NCBI GenBank assembly: GCA_947647645.1
Contig: CANSLE010000002.1
Location: 1 to 36,446, forward strand
Direction: 5' to 3'
Length of the DNA: 36,446 bases
From: an uncultured Microbacterium sp.
GTDB taxonomy: Bacteria; Actinomycetota; Actinomycetes; Actinomycetales; Microbacteriaceae
Below, piece after piece: positions 15,992-23,365 of the stretch. The stretch's first letter is position 1. Every line of letters starts with the position of its first letter. The notes beneath the pieces were generated by a model, which ran no database searches, had not been told where the DNA came from, and saw nothing but the letters and a program-made list of their open reading frames with translations. A program made the translations under genes and the position numbers.

Positions 15992-16269
15992 ACTCGAGCC
16001 CGCGACGAAACTCGCGTCCGCGTCATCGAAGGCGGCGTGACGTTTGCGTCGGCCGGGGGCAGTGGTTGGAACGTTCCTGACCTTCACCATTTCCGAAGGA
16101 ATTCGCCGGGTCAGTTGTTGGCAGTTCAGCCGACGCATCGCCATCGGACGATACCCGCCGCCCTGTGCCCGGTGGAGAGAACCTCGCGAGCGGCATCAAC
16201 CCACCGATAACCGCATGAACGCGCAACCGAGCGGGTGCCGCGCGCGACGCCACTGTCGGATGCCGCGGC
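15992..16269. other. Intergenic between fructan operon promoter and radA
   Basis: About 280 bp without a credible gene. It is less GC-rich than its surroundings in places and holds a small palindrome TTCC-GAA-GGAA at 16092-16102, but no strong hairpin or further promoter that I can support. Confidence 0.5.
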
Positions 16270-16275
16270 TAGCCT
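16270..16275 (+). promoter_or_regulatory. Leaderless -10 (TAGCCT) of radA
   Basis: TAGCCT followed by 6 nt (GAACGC) and ATG 16282; no Shine-Dalgarno is present, consistent with a leaderless mRNA. Confidence 0.6.
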
Positions 16276-16281
16276 GAACGC

Positions 16282-17637
16282 ATGGCATCCAAGCGCACCG
16301 CGACCACGAGCGCGTTCCGCTGCACCGAGTGCGGCTGGACGAGCGCCAAGTGGGTGGGTCGCTGCGGCGAATGCCAGCAGTGGGGAACGGTCGTCGAGGC
16401 GGTGTCATCCGCGCCCCTCCACGCCGTGACCCCGCTCGCGCCGACCCGCGCGGCGCGCCCCATCACCTCGATCGACACCCGCGAGACCCCGCGGCGGACG
16501 ACCGGGGTCGGAGAGTTCGACCGTGTTCTCGGCGGCGGCCTCGTGCCCGGAGCCGCGATCCTCCTGTCGGGCGAGCCGGGTGTGGGCAAGTCGACGCTGC
16601 TGCTCGAGGTCGCGGCGCAGACAGCCGGCGCCGGCCGGCGGGTGCTCTACGTCAGCGCGGAGGAGTCGCTCGGTCAGGTGCGCCTGCGCGCGGAGCGCAC
16701 CGGCGCACTGCACGACGAGCTCTACCTCGCCGCCGAGACCGACCTCGCCACGATCCTCGGGCACGTCGACGAGACGCGTCCCGAGCTGCTGATCGTCGAC
16801 TCGGTGCAGACGGTCGCGTCGAGTCTCGTCGACGGCGCTCCGGGCCATCCGAGCCAGGTGCGCGAGGTCGCCTCGACGCTCATCCGTGTCGCGAAGGAAC
16901 GCGACCTCCCGGTCATCATCGTCGGACACGTCACCAAAGACGGTCAGGTCGCCGGCCCACGCGTGCTCGAGCACCTCGTCGACGTCGTCTGCCACTTCGA
17001 AGGCGACCGGCAGACCGCCCTGCGGTTCGTCCGCGCGCTCAAGAACCGCTTCGGCGCGACCGACGAAGTGGGCTGCTTCCAGCAGACCAGCCGGGGGATC
17101 GCCGAGGTGCCCGATCCCAGCGCCCTCTTCCTCGGCCACGGCTCCAGCGAGCCGGGGACGTGCGTCACCATCGCGATGGAAGGGCGTCGGGCCCTTCCCG
17201 TCGAGGTGCAGGCGCTGACCCTTCCCGGCTCCGGGCCGAACCCGCGGCGCATCGTGAGCGGCGTCGACGGCGCCCGCGTGGCGATGGTGCTCGCGGTGCT
17301 CGAGAAGCGCGCGGGCCTGCGCGTGTCGGATCAGGACGTGTACGTCTCGACGGTCGGTGGCGTCCGGCTCGTCGAGCCCGCCGCCGACCTCGCGATCGCC
17401 CTGGCCGTGGCGAGCGCCGTCACCGGACGGCCGACGCCGAAGGGCCTCGTGGCGATCGGCGAACTGAGCCTCGCCGGCGAGGTCCGGGCGGTGACCGCAC
17501 ACGAGCAGCGCCGGGCCGAGGCCAACCGCGTCGGCTACCGGTCGGTGATCGACACGGCATCCCGCGATCTGCGCGGAGCCCTGCGCGACCTCACGCAGCG
17601 GCATCCGATCGAGCCGGGGGACCGCCCGGACTTCTGA
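16282..17637 (+). CDS. radA: DNA repair protein RadA/Sms
   Basis: 451-aa RecA-like ATPase that drives branch migration during recombinational repair. The N-terminal C4 zinc finger uses Cys14, Cys17, Cys28 and Cys31 (FRCTECGWTSAKWVGRCGEC). Walker A GEPGVGKST is at 97-105, Walker B is in LLIVDSVQT, and the RadA-specific KNRFG motif follows in the C-terminal part of the RecA core. The last about 150 residues form the Lon-protease-like domain (YVSTVGGVRLVEPAADLAIALAVASA). Length and order match the family exactly. ATG 16282 follows a -10 hexamer by 6 nt. A small SseB-like gene converges from downstream. Confidence 0.97.
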   Translation: MASKRTATTSAFRCTECGWTSAKWVGRCGECQQWGTVVEAVSSAPLHAVTPLAPTRAARPITSIDTRETPRRTTGVGEFDRVLGGGLVPGAAILLSGEPGVGKSTLLLEVAAQTAGAGRRVLYVSAEESLGQVRLRAERTGALHDELYLAAETDLATILGHVDETRPELLIVDSVQTVASSLVDGAPGHPSQVREVASTLIRVAKERDLPVIIVGHVTKDGQVAGPRVLEHLVDVVCHFEGDRQTALRFVRALKNRFGATDEVGCFQQTSRGIAEVPDPSALFLGHGSSEPGTCVTIAMEGRRALPVEVQALTLPGSGPNPRRIVSGVDGARVAMVLAVLEKRAGLRVSDQDVYVSTVGGVRLVEPAADLAIALAVASAVTGRPTPKGLVAIGELSLAGEVRAVTAHEQRRAEANRVGYRSVIDTASRDLRGALRDLTQRHPIEPGDRPDF

Positions 17638-17696
17638 CCGCCGCGTCCCGACGCGGTCGTCTCGCTCCACGACGGCACGCGCGACGGCCGGCGGTG

Positions 17697-18104
17697 TCAG
17701 GTGTCCAGGTCGAGCGCGGCCAGCAGGTCGCCGGGGGATGCCTGCATGGCGTGCGGGCCGGCGATGTCGAAGAAGACGGTGGTGATCTCCGCACGATGGG
17801 CCGCGAGGAACGCGCGCAACCACGCCGGGGACTGCAGCGCCACCGCCGGAGGCAGGGCCTCGGGCTTGTGCGCGGCATCGCTGAACAGGAGCAGCGCGAC
17901 GTCGCCGGTGTTCGGATCGCGGTACGTCCAGACCTCCCCGCGATCGCGAGGGTCATCACGCTGACCGGGGCGCATGAGGGGCACCACCGTCGGGCCGTGG
18001 CGGAGGGCGAACGCGAGCGCCGCCATGTCCTGCGTCTGCAGGGCATCGGCCAGCTGCGTGTTGCGGAACTCGAGGGGAGGCTTCGCGCGCTTCTTTCCAG
18101 CCAT
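17697..18104 (-). CDS. Small SseB-like uncharacterised protein
   Basis: 135-aa soluble acidic/mixed protein, no signal peptide. The pattern LADALQTQDMAALAFALRHGPTVVPLM, VALLLFSDAAHKPEALP and the closing PGDLLAALDL resembles the SseB N-terminal domain (a small alpha/beta fold with an lFtd/s core), but similarity is by eye only. ATG 18104 is chosen because TATGCT lies 6 nt before it (leaderless) and the longer in-frame ORF to 18209 runs through the hairpin region. It converges on radA with a 59-bp gap. Function unknown; SseB relatives have been described as enhanced serine sensitivity factors in other bacteria. Confidence 0.7.
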   Translation of the reverse strand: MAGKKRAKPPLEFRNTQLADALQTQDMAALAFALRHGPTVVPLMRPGQRDDPRDRGEVWTYRDPNTGDVALLLFSDAAHKPEALPPAVALQSPAWLRAFLAAHRAEITTVFFDIAGPHAMQASPGDLLAALDLDT

Positions 18105-18110
18105 CGCTCC

Positions 18111-18116
18111 AGCATA
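18111..18116 (-). promoter_or_regulatory. Leaderless -10 (TATGCT) of the SseB-like gene
   Basis: Minus-strand TATGCT, then GGAGCG, then ATG 18104. Confidence 0.55.
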
Positions 18117-18154
18117 CGAGTACACGTCGCGGCGCCCTCGGGGACGGAGAGAGG

Positions 18155-18314
18155 GGCCCTCTCGATCTCCACATTGGGGGCTGGGAAGATCGAGAGGGCC
18201 TGAACTCATCGGGCGATGTGCCGGTGATGCCGGTCATTGGGGGTGACACGACGACCGCCGTTGGGGACGGCGGCGGCTCACACGAGAGCTGAGACCAGGG
18301 TATCCGCCGTCCCC
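18155..18314. other. Hairpin-rich noncoding element with repeated TTGGGG loops
   Basis: Three successive stems each display TTGGGG in or next to the loop. Stem A pairs 18155-18168 with 18187-18200 (14 bp perfect, 18-nt loop). Stem B pairs GTCA/TGAC at 18233-18247. Stem C is CCGCCGT/ACGGCGG at 18255-18273. GGGGACGGCGG (18263-18273) can alternatively pair over 11 bp with CCGCCGTCCCC (18304-18314), excluding stem C. Downstream (18343-18361) is an AT-rich ATCTCT/AGAGAT hairpin. It lies between the 3' end of the 18382 gene and the 5' end of the 18104 gene, so the minus strand is the more likely transcript. I recognise no known riboswitch class; terminator, attenuator or small RNA are all possible. 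Confidence 0.5.
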
Positions 18315-18381
18315 TCTCTCTTCGCGGGAAAGAACGTGAGAAATCTCTCAGACGCAGAGATATATCGGTGGCACGGAATCG

Positions 18382-19068
18382 TCAGCGCAGCTCGAACATC
18401 TTCGTGTCCGCCGCCTGGATGCCGCCGATGGAGACAGACAGGTGATAGTAGCCGGGGGATGCCCGGGGTCGGGACGAGCCGCACGTGTCGACCGATGAGC
18501 GCGTACGGTCCCACTGCAAAGGGCTCACGCTGGACACCGTCTGCCCGGCCGCCAGCTGAACCACCTGATCGCTCGACTCCGACTGGCAGTCCGTGGAGCG
18601 CCACCAGGTGTCGCTTCCGCTCGTGATGACGAACGACTGCGTCGCGGTGCCCACGTTGATCAGGCAGGGCGTGGTCGAGGTGTTCGAGAGGGTGATCGAC
18701 AGCTTGGGCAGCGCCCCCGCGGCGTAGACGTCCTGGTCGGTGACCGCGTGCACCGAGATCCCCGCCGTCGAGCATGCGGCGACCGACGGCGCCGTCCCGG
18801 ACGGGTCCGGGGCCGGCGTGGTCTCGACCGCCGTCGGCGTGGAGGGGGCCGGCGCCATCGTCGGAGAGGACGACGGCGAGGCGCTGGGCGCGGTCGGTGT
18901 CGGCGGCAACGATGTGGAGGCCGCGGGCTCCGCCGAGCCCCGCCAGGGCTGCCACACCGCGAGCACGACGGCGGCGACGAGGGCGAGGACGATCAGCACG
19001 GCGACGAGTCGGCGCCGCCGGTACACGGCGGGACTGGGGCGTCGCGGACGGCGCGTCGGTGTGCTCAC
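18382..19068 (-). CDS. Membrane-anchored protein with Ser/Thr/Pro linker and C-terminal beta domain
   Basis: 228-aa single-pass protein. A strongly basic N-terminus (RRPRRPSPAVYRRRR) precedes one transmembrane helix (about 21-40), so the protein is probably anchored with its C-terminus outside. A low-complexity Pro/Ser/Thr/Ala linker spans about 47-93. The C-terminal about 130 residues are a beta-sandwich-like domain with four cysteines (AACSTAG, TPCLIN, TDCQSES, DTCGSS) that could form two disulfides, similar in layout to DUF4232-type domains. GTG 19068 follows TAGCCT by 6 nt, so the mRNA is likely leaderless. Function unknown; it is separated by only 50 bp from argA upstream but has its own promoter. 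Confidence 0.8.
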   Translation of the reverse strand: MSTPTRRPRRPSPAVYRRRRLVAVLIVLALVAAVVLAVWQPWRGSAEPAASTSLPPTPTAPSASPSSSPTMAPAPSTPTAVETTPAPDPSGTAPSVAACSTAGISVHAVTDQDVYAAGALPKLSITLSNTSTTPCLINVGTATQSFVITSGSDTWWRSTDCQSESSDQVVQLAAGQTVSSVSPLQWDRTRSSVDTCGSSRPRASPGYYHLSVSIGGIQAADTKMFELR

Positions 19069-19074
19069 CCCTCC

Positions 19075-19080
19075 AGGCTA
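19075..19080 (-). promoter_or_regulatory. Leaderless -10 (TAGCCT) of the membrane-anchored gene
   Basis: Minus-strand TAGCCT, GGAGGG, then GTG 19068. The GGAGGG is too close to the start codon to serve as a normal ribosome site. Confidence 0.55.
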
Positions 19081-19118
19081 GGCCGCGGCATCCTGTCGTT
19101 CATCGGGGCGCGCGGGGT

Positions 19119-19652
19119 TCAGAGGTTCTTCAGCATGCGGGTGTTGCCGAGGGTGTTCGGCTTGACGTGCGCGAGGTCGAGGAACTCCGCGACGCCCTCG
19201 TCGGGGCTCCGCAGCAGCTGAGAGTACACGTCGGGGTCGACGACCTGCTCGCCGATCGGCGCGAACCCGCGACGACGGAAGAAGTCGACCTCGAACGTCA
19301 GGCAGAACAGCCGGCTGAGCCCGAGCTCCCGCGCCCGCTGCTCGAGCCGGGAGACGATCGCCCCGCCGACACCGTGGTGGAGCCAGTCCTCCGCGACGAT
19401 CAGGGTGCGGATCTCGCCCAGGTCCTCCCACATGACGTGCAGGGCGCCGCAGCCGATGAGCTCGCCACCGGCCTCGGCGACGACGAACTCCTGCACCGAC
19501 TCGAAGAGCGTCACGAGCTCCTTGCCCAGGAGGACGCGCCGCAGCACCCACGGATCGAGGAGGGCGACGATGCCGCGGACATCCGAGGTCCGCGCGGGAC
19601 GGACGACGGGACGGGCGCCGTCGTGGGGATCGGAGGGGGCGGGAAGGGTCAC
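19119..19652 (-). CDS. argA: Amino-acid N-acetyltransferase (ArgA-type GNAT, N-acetylglutamate synthase)
   Basis: 177-aa GNAT enzyme; the actinobacterial stand-alone type makes N-acetylglutamate from acetyl-CoA and glutamate, opening arginine biosynthesis. The protein begins VRPARTSDVRGIVALL, contains GCGALHVMWEDLGEIRTLIV (acetyl-CoA beta-strand region), the pantetheine-binding loop HHGVGGAIVSRL, then LFCLTFEVDFFRRRGF, and ends AEFLDLAHVKPNTLGNTRML. That C-terminal block closely matches what I recall of mycobacterial Rv2747. GTG 19652 is chosen by the leaderless -10 (TACAGT, 6 nt upstream) and because the fold starts soon after; the enormous in-frame extension upstream is an antisense shadow of the ATP-grasp gene. 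Other arginine genes are not in the window. Confidence 0.88.
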   Translation of the reverse strand: MTLPAPSDPHDGARPVVRPARTSDVRGIVALLDPWVLRRVLLGKELVTLFESVQEFVVAEAGGELIGCGALHVMWEDLGEIRTLIVAEDWLHHGVGGAIVSRLEQRARELGLSRLFCLTFEVDFFRRRGFAPIGEQVVDPDVYSQLLRSPDEGVAEFLDLAHVKPNTLGNTRMLKNL

Positions 19653-19658
19653 CGACCC

Positions 19659-19678
19659 ACTGTATTGCCCCCTACGCT
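19659..19678. promoter_or_regulatory. Back-to-back -10 elements between argA and the ATP-grasp gene
   Basis: TACAGT on the minus strand (19664-19659) lies 6 nt from argA GTG. TACGCT on the plus strand (19673-19678) gives a short leader with GGAGGGG at 19686-19692 for the ATP-grasp gene. The divergent initiation regions are only 8 bp apart, so polymerase binding at one would exclude the other. Confidence 0.5.
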
Positions 19679-19700
19679 GGACCCGGGAGGGGACTTCGCC

Positions 19701-22232
19701 GTGAGTGTGTTGCGTGACTATGCCGCGACGGTGTCGCAGCCGACGCTGCCCGTGTCGTCCCCGGCCGACACCTTCCGCTACGACGAGTTCGTCGACGCGG
19801 AGGGCGGACTCCGCCCCGCCTGGAAGGCGCTGGCCGCCCACGCCCTGAGTCTCACCGGCGATGATCTCCAGCGCGTCGACGGCGAGATCGTCCGCTTCCT
19901 CGCCGACGACGGCGTGTCGTACCTGCGCGGCGAGTCCGGTCCGCAGCCGTGGCAGCTCGACCCGGTGCCGTTCGTCCTCGATCCAGCCGGCTGGGCGCGG
20001 CTCGACGTCGGACTCGCGCAGCGCGCGGAGCTGCTGAACGCCGTGCTCGTCGACCTCTACGGCCCCCAGACGCTGCTGCGCGAGGGAGTCGTGCCCTCGG
20101 CGGTCGTGTTCGGGCACTCCGGCTTCACCCGTCCGCTGGCCCGCGCGAGCGCCGTCGATCCGCACCCGCTGCTGCTTGCGGCGACCGATCTCGGGCGGGA
20201 CGCACGCGGCGACTGGCACGTGCTCGCCGACCGCGTGCAGGCACCCTCCGGCCTGGGCTATGCGGCCGAGAACCGTCGCGTGATCTCGCAGGTGATGCCC
20301 GACCTGTTCCAGGAGGGCGACCTCCATCGCATCGACCCCTACTTCTCGGCCCTGCGCGCGGCGCTGCTGTCGTCGGTGTCCGACAAGGTCGACGATCCGA
20401 GCGTGGTCGTCCTCTCCCCGGGCACCCTCAGCGAGACCGCCTTCGATCAGGCGTTCCTGGCGAGTGCGCTCGGGTTCTCCCTCGTGCAGGGCAACGATCT
20501 CGTCGTCCGCGACGGCTATGTGTGGATGAAACCCGCCGGCTGGCCGCGCACCCGCCCCACCGATCGCATCGACGTCATCATCCGCCGGGTGGATGCCGCG
20601 TGGTGCGACCCTCTCGAACTGCGCGGCGACTCGCGGCTCGGCGTGGCGGGTCTCACCGAGGCGGTGCGCCGCGGGCGCGTGCGGCTGGTCAACGGACTCG
20701 GCGCAGGCGTGCTCGAGAACCCGGGCCTGCTCCCCTATCTGCCCGCGGCGTGCGAGCATCTCCTCGGCGAGCAGCTGCGCATCCCCTCGGTGCCGACCCT
20801 GTGGTGCGGTGACCCCGCATCGCGGGACGAGGTGCTGAGGCGGCTGGGGGCCGGTGACAGCGGTCTGATCGTCCGCACCATCGATGAGCCACGCAAGGCG
20901 TTCAGCGCCCTGCCGGCCGATGAGCTCGCCCGTCGCGTCGAGGCCGCCCCGCACCGCTTCGTCGGGCAGGAGCTGCTGCCGCTGTCGCAGACGCCGGTGT
21001 GGACCGCTCCGGCCGGTCGGGCAGCTGCTCACATCGATGCCCTTCCCCTCACCCTGCGTGCCTTCGCCCTGCGCTACGGCTCGGCGTACCGCCCGCTCGT
21101 CGGCGGCCTGGCGACCGTGCGCGAGAGTCCGGAGGCCCCGCCGCGGACGAAGGACGTGTGGGTGCTGAAGTCGTCGGAGGAGGATCCCGACCAGAACCTC
21201 GCGGAGATCGCCCTCACCCCGACAGCGCGCAGCATCCCGCCCCTCGCGCCGCGCGCGCACGCCGACATGTTCTGGACCGGTCGCTACGCCGAACGCGCCG
21301 AAGACCTCCTGCGTCTGGTGCTGACGGCGCAGACCGAGCTCGATCAGCCCGGCGCGCACGCGTCGGGCACCCTCGCAGAGAGCCCCCGCGTGCTGCTCGA
21401 CGTGCTCGCGCGGCTGGCCGGCATGCGCTGGCCCGAGCCCGAGGCCGAGTTCCGGTCGCTGCTGCTGGATGCACAGCGACCCGGATCGGCGGCCCACTCG
21501 ATCGCGCGGTTGCGCGAGGCGATGGAGGGCGTGCGCGATCAGCTCTCCGGCGACACCTGGCGCGTGTTCGCGACGGTCGACCGCGCCACGCGCGCCCTGC
21601 GCGGATCGTCGCACCCGCACCGCACGGCCGAGTCGGGCGGTCGCATGCTCTCGGCGATGCTGTCGCTGTACGGCGTCACGGCGAACATGATCCGCGACAC
21701 CGGCTGGCACATGATCGAGGCGGGACGGTTCCTCGAGCGCGGGCTGCAGCTGTCGGCGCTGCTGTCGACCGCCCTCGCCGACCACCACGGTCCCCGCGCC
21801 GCACGCAGCGTGCTGGAGGCGGTGCTGCTGGCGTCCGAGAGCGTCGTCACACACCGCCGGCGCTATCGCGGCTCGATGCGGGCCGCCGACGTCCTCGACC
21901 TCCTGCTGCTCGACCACAGCAACCCCCGGTCTCTCGCTTTCGCCCTGGCACGCCTGCGCGAGCATCTGGCCGCCATGCCGGCATCCACCGGGTCGACGCG
22001 CGCCGAGCGGCTGCTCGACCACCTCGAGACGGAGCTGGCTGCCGCCGACGTCGCCGCACTGGGGGCGATCGAGGGTGGACGACGCGAAGTGCTCGTCGAT
22101 TTCCTCACGGGCGTGACCGCCCAGCTGGAACAGCTCTCGGATGCCGTCACGCATCTCCACTTCGAGAGCGGTCCACCTGCTGTCGCGATGACGGACCTGT
22201 CCCTCGTCGAACTGATGGAGACGCGCGCATGA
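19701..22232 (+). CDS. Circularly permuted type 2 ATP-grasp fused to alpha-E domain
   Basis: 843-aa cytoplasmic protein. Residues 1 to about 480 are the circularly permuted ATP-grasp (former DUF404/DUF407): ELLNAVLVDLYGPQTLLREGVVP, RVQAPSGLGYAAENRRVIS, VVVLSPGTLSETAFDQAFLA and the KPAGWPRTRPTDRIDVIIRR block. From about 515, beginning ADMFWTGRYAERAEDLLRLV, is a full alpha-E domain (former DUF403, all-helical). Many bacteria encode these as two genes; here they are one. ATP-grasp enzymes join carboxylates to amines, and this family is predicted, with its alpha-E and transglutaminase-like partners, to make or modify a peptide; no substrate is established. GTG 19701 has GGAGGGG 8 nt upstream. The next gene overlaps it (ATGA), so they are co-translated. 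Confidence 0.93.
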   Translation: MSVLRDYAATVSQPTLPVSSPADTFRYDEFVDAEGGLRPAWKALAAHALSLTGDDLQRVDGEIVRFLADDGVSYLRGESGPQPWQLDPVPFVLDPAGWARLDVGLAQRAELLNAVLVDLYGPQTLLREGVVPSAVVFGHSGFTRPLARASAVDPHPLLLAATDLGRDARGDWHVLADRVQAPSGLGYAAENRRVISQVMPDLFQEGDLHRIDPYFSALRAALLSSVSDKVDDPSVVVLSPGTLSETAFDQAFLASALGFSLVQGNDLVVRDGYVWMKPAGWPRTRPTDRIDVIIRRVDAAWCDPLELRGDSRLGVAGLTEAVRRGRVRLVNGLGAGVLENPGLLPYLPAACEHLLGEQLRIPSVPTLWCGDPASRDEVLRRLGAGDSGLIVRTIDEPRKAFSALPADELARRVEAAPHRFVGQELLPLSQTPVWTAPAGRAAAHIDALPLTLRAFALRYGSAYRPLVGGLATVRESPEAPPRTKDVWVLKSSEEDPDQNLAEIALTPTARSIPPLAPRAHADMFWTGRYAERAEDLLRLVLTAQTELDQPGAHASGTLAESPRVLLDVLARLAGMRWPEPEAEFRSLLLDAQRPGSAAHSIARLREAMEGVRDQLSGDTWRVFATVDRATRALRGSSHPHRTAESGGRMLSAMLSLYGVTANMIRDTGWHMIEAGRFLERGLQLSALLSTALADHHGPRAARSVLEAVLLASESVVTHRRRYRGSMRAADVLDLLLLDHSNPRSLAFALARLREHLAAMPASTGSTRAERLLDHLETELAAADVAALGAIEGGRREVLVDFLTGVTAQLEQLSDAVTHLHFESGPPAVAMTDLSLVELMETRA

Positions 22233-23137
22233 TGCAGTACCGCGTCTGGCACCGCACCGCCTACACGTACGGGGAGCCGGTACAGGACAGCGTGGGCCAG
22301 TTCCATCTGATGCCCCGCGATCTGCCGTGGCAACGCGTGACGGCGTCGAGCGTCGAGGTCGATCCGTCACCCGGCGACATCGCACCCGACACCGACGTGT
22401 TCGGCAACTCGGCCACCTACTTCCACCTCACCGACCCGCACGAGAAGCTCACGATCACCGCGTCCAGCGAGGTGACGGTCGACACCCCCGCCTACGACTC
22501 CGGGGCCCTCGCGCGACCGTGGGAGGACGCCCGTCCCCTCCTCAACACCCACCTGCCGGAGGCGTGGCGCGCCGTCGAGTTCGCCCTCGAGTCACCGCGC
22601 GTGCGCCACGAGCCCGAGACGACCGCGTACGGCGCGCTCTCGCTCACTCCGGGGCGTCCCCTCGGCGAGGCGGTGACCGACCTCATGCGGCGGATCTATC
22701 GCGACTTCGACTACGACAAGACCGCCACGACGGTGACCAGCACCGTGGGCGACGCGATGCGCGCCCGTGCCGGCGTCTGCCAGGACTTCGCTCACGTCGC
22801 CCTCGCCTGCCTGCGCGCGCACGGCGTCGCGGCGCGCTACGTCTCGGGCTATCTCGCGACGCAGCCGCCGCCCGGCAAAGAGCGGGTGTTCGGCGCCGAC
22901 GCCTCGCACGCCTGGCTGGCCGTGTGGCTCCCCGGCACCGATCAATGGCTCGCGATCGATCCGACGAACGATCAGTGGGCGAACGACCGGTACGTCACCG
23001 TGGCGTGGGGGCGAGACTACGGCGACGTGTCGCCGGTACGCGGCATCATCTTCACCCAGGCGAAGAACTCCACCCTGCGCGTGTCCGTGGATGTCGCGCC
23101 GCTCGCCCTCGCGGCCCCGACGGAGGGCGCCGCATGA
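22229..23137 (+). CDS. Transglutaminase-like cysteine protease partner
   Basis: 302-aa protein. The N-terminal about 80 residues (VWHRTAYTYGEPVQDSVGQFHLMPRD) are the bacterial transglutaminase-like N-terminal domain. The catalytic triad is visible: Cys184 in RAGVCQDFAHVAL, His227 in DASHAWL, Asp244 in AIDPTNDQW. No signal peptide, so it acts in the cytoplasm. Its ATG overlaps the stop of the ATP-grasp/alpha-E gene. Triads of ATP-grasp, alpha-E and this family recur in many genomes, implying one pathway in which the cysteine enzyme cleaves or transfers the amide product; that is prediction. A 12-codon frame overlaps its stop (23134-23172) and is probably meaningless. Confidence 0.93.
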   Translation: MMQYRVWHRTAYTYGEPVQDSVGQFHLMPRDLPWQRVTASSVEVDPSPGDIAPDTDVFGNSATYFHLTDPHEKLTITASSEVTVDTPAYDSGALARPWEDARPLLNTHLPEAWRAVEFALESPRVRHEPETTAYGALSLTPGRPLGEAVTDLMRRIYRDFDYDKTATTVTSTVGDAMRARAGVCQDFAHVALACLRAHGVAARYVSGYLATQPPPGKERVFGADASHAWLAVWLPGTDQWLAIDPTNDQWANDRYVTVAWGRDYGDVSPVRGIIFTQAKNSTLRVSVDVAPLALAAPTEGAA

Positions 23138-23307
23138 GCGGGATGACCACACCCGCTCGATCATCGGTCTGACCACCTGCCTCGAGCGTGCGCCGCAGGC
23201 AGAGGCTGCGGTCCCGAACTCCTCCAGCCCGCCGGGGAGACACCCGAAACCGGCCCAGGAACGTCGGCGGCGGTCGATGTGGAGGATTTTGGCCCCGGCC
23301 ACGCCGC

Positions 23308-23353
23308 GCACGACGGAGGGGCGGATGCCACAGCATCCGCCCCTCCGTCGTGC
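23308..23353. terminator. Bidirectional terminator hairpin (20-bp perfect stem)
   Basis: Arms 23308-23327 and 23334-23353 are perfectly complementary over 20 bp with a 6-nt loop (CCACAG). It lies between the convergent transglutaminase and clpC genes, ending 12 bp from the clpC stop. No U-tract on either side. The remaining 23138-23307 stretch shows no gene. Confidence 0.8.
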
Positions 23354-23365
23354 ATCCGATCCGGG

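Noticed and set aside
19653-22385. Extension of argA to a 1088-residue minus-strand protein
   Set aside because: Only the last 177 residues have a GNAT fold; the rest is the antisense of the ATP-grasp/alpha-E gene.
23134-23172. 12-codon ORF overlapping the transglutaminase stop
   Set aside because: ATGA overlap is suggestive, but the peptide is too short and featureless to support.
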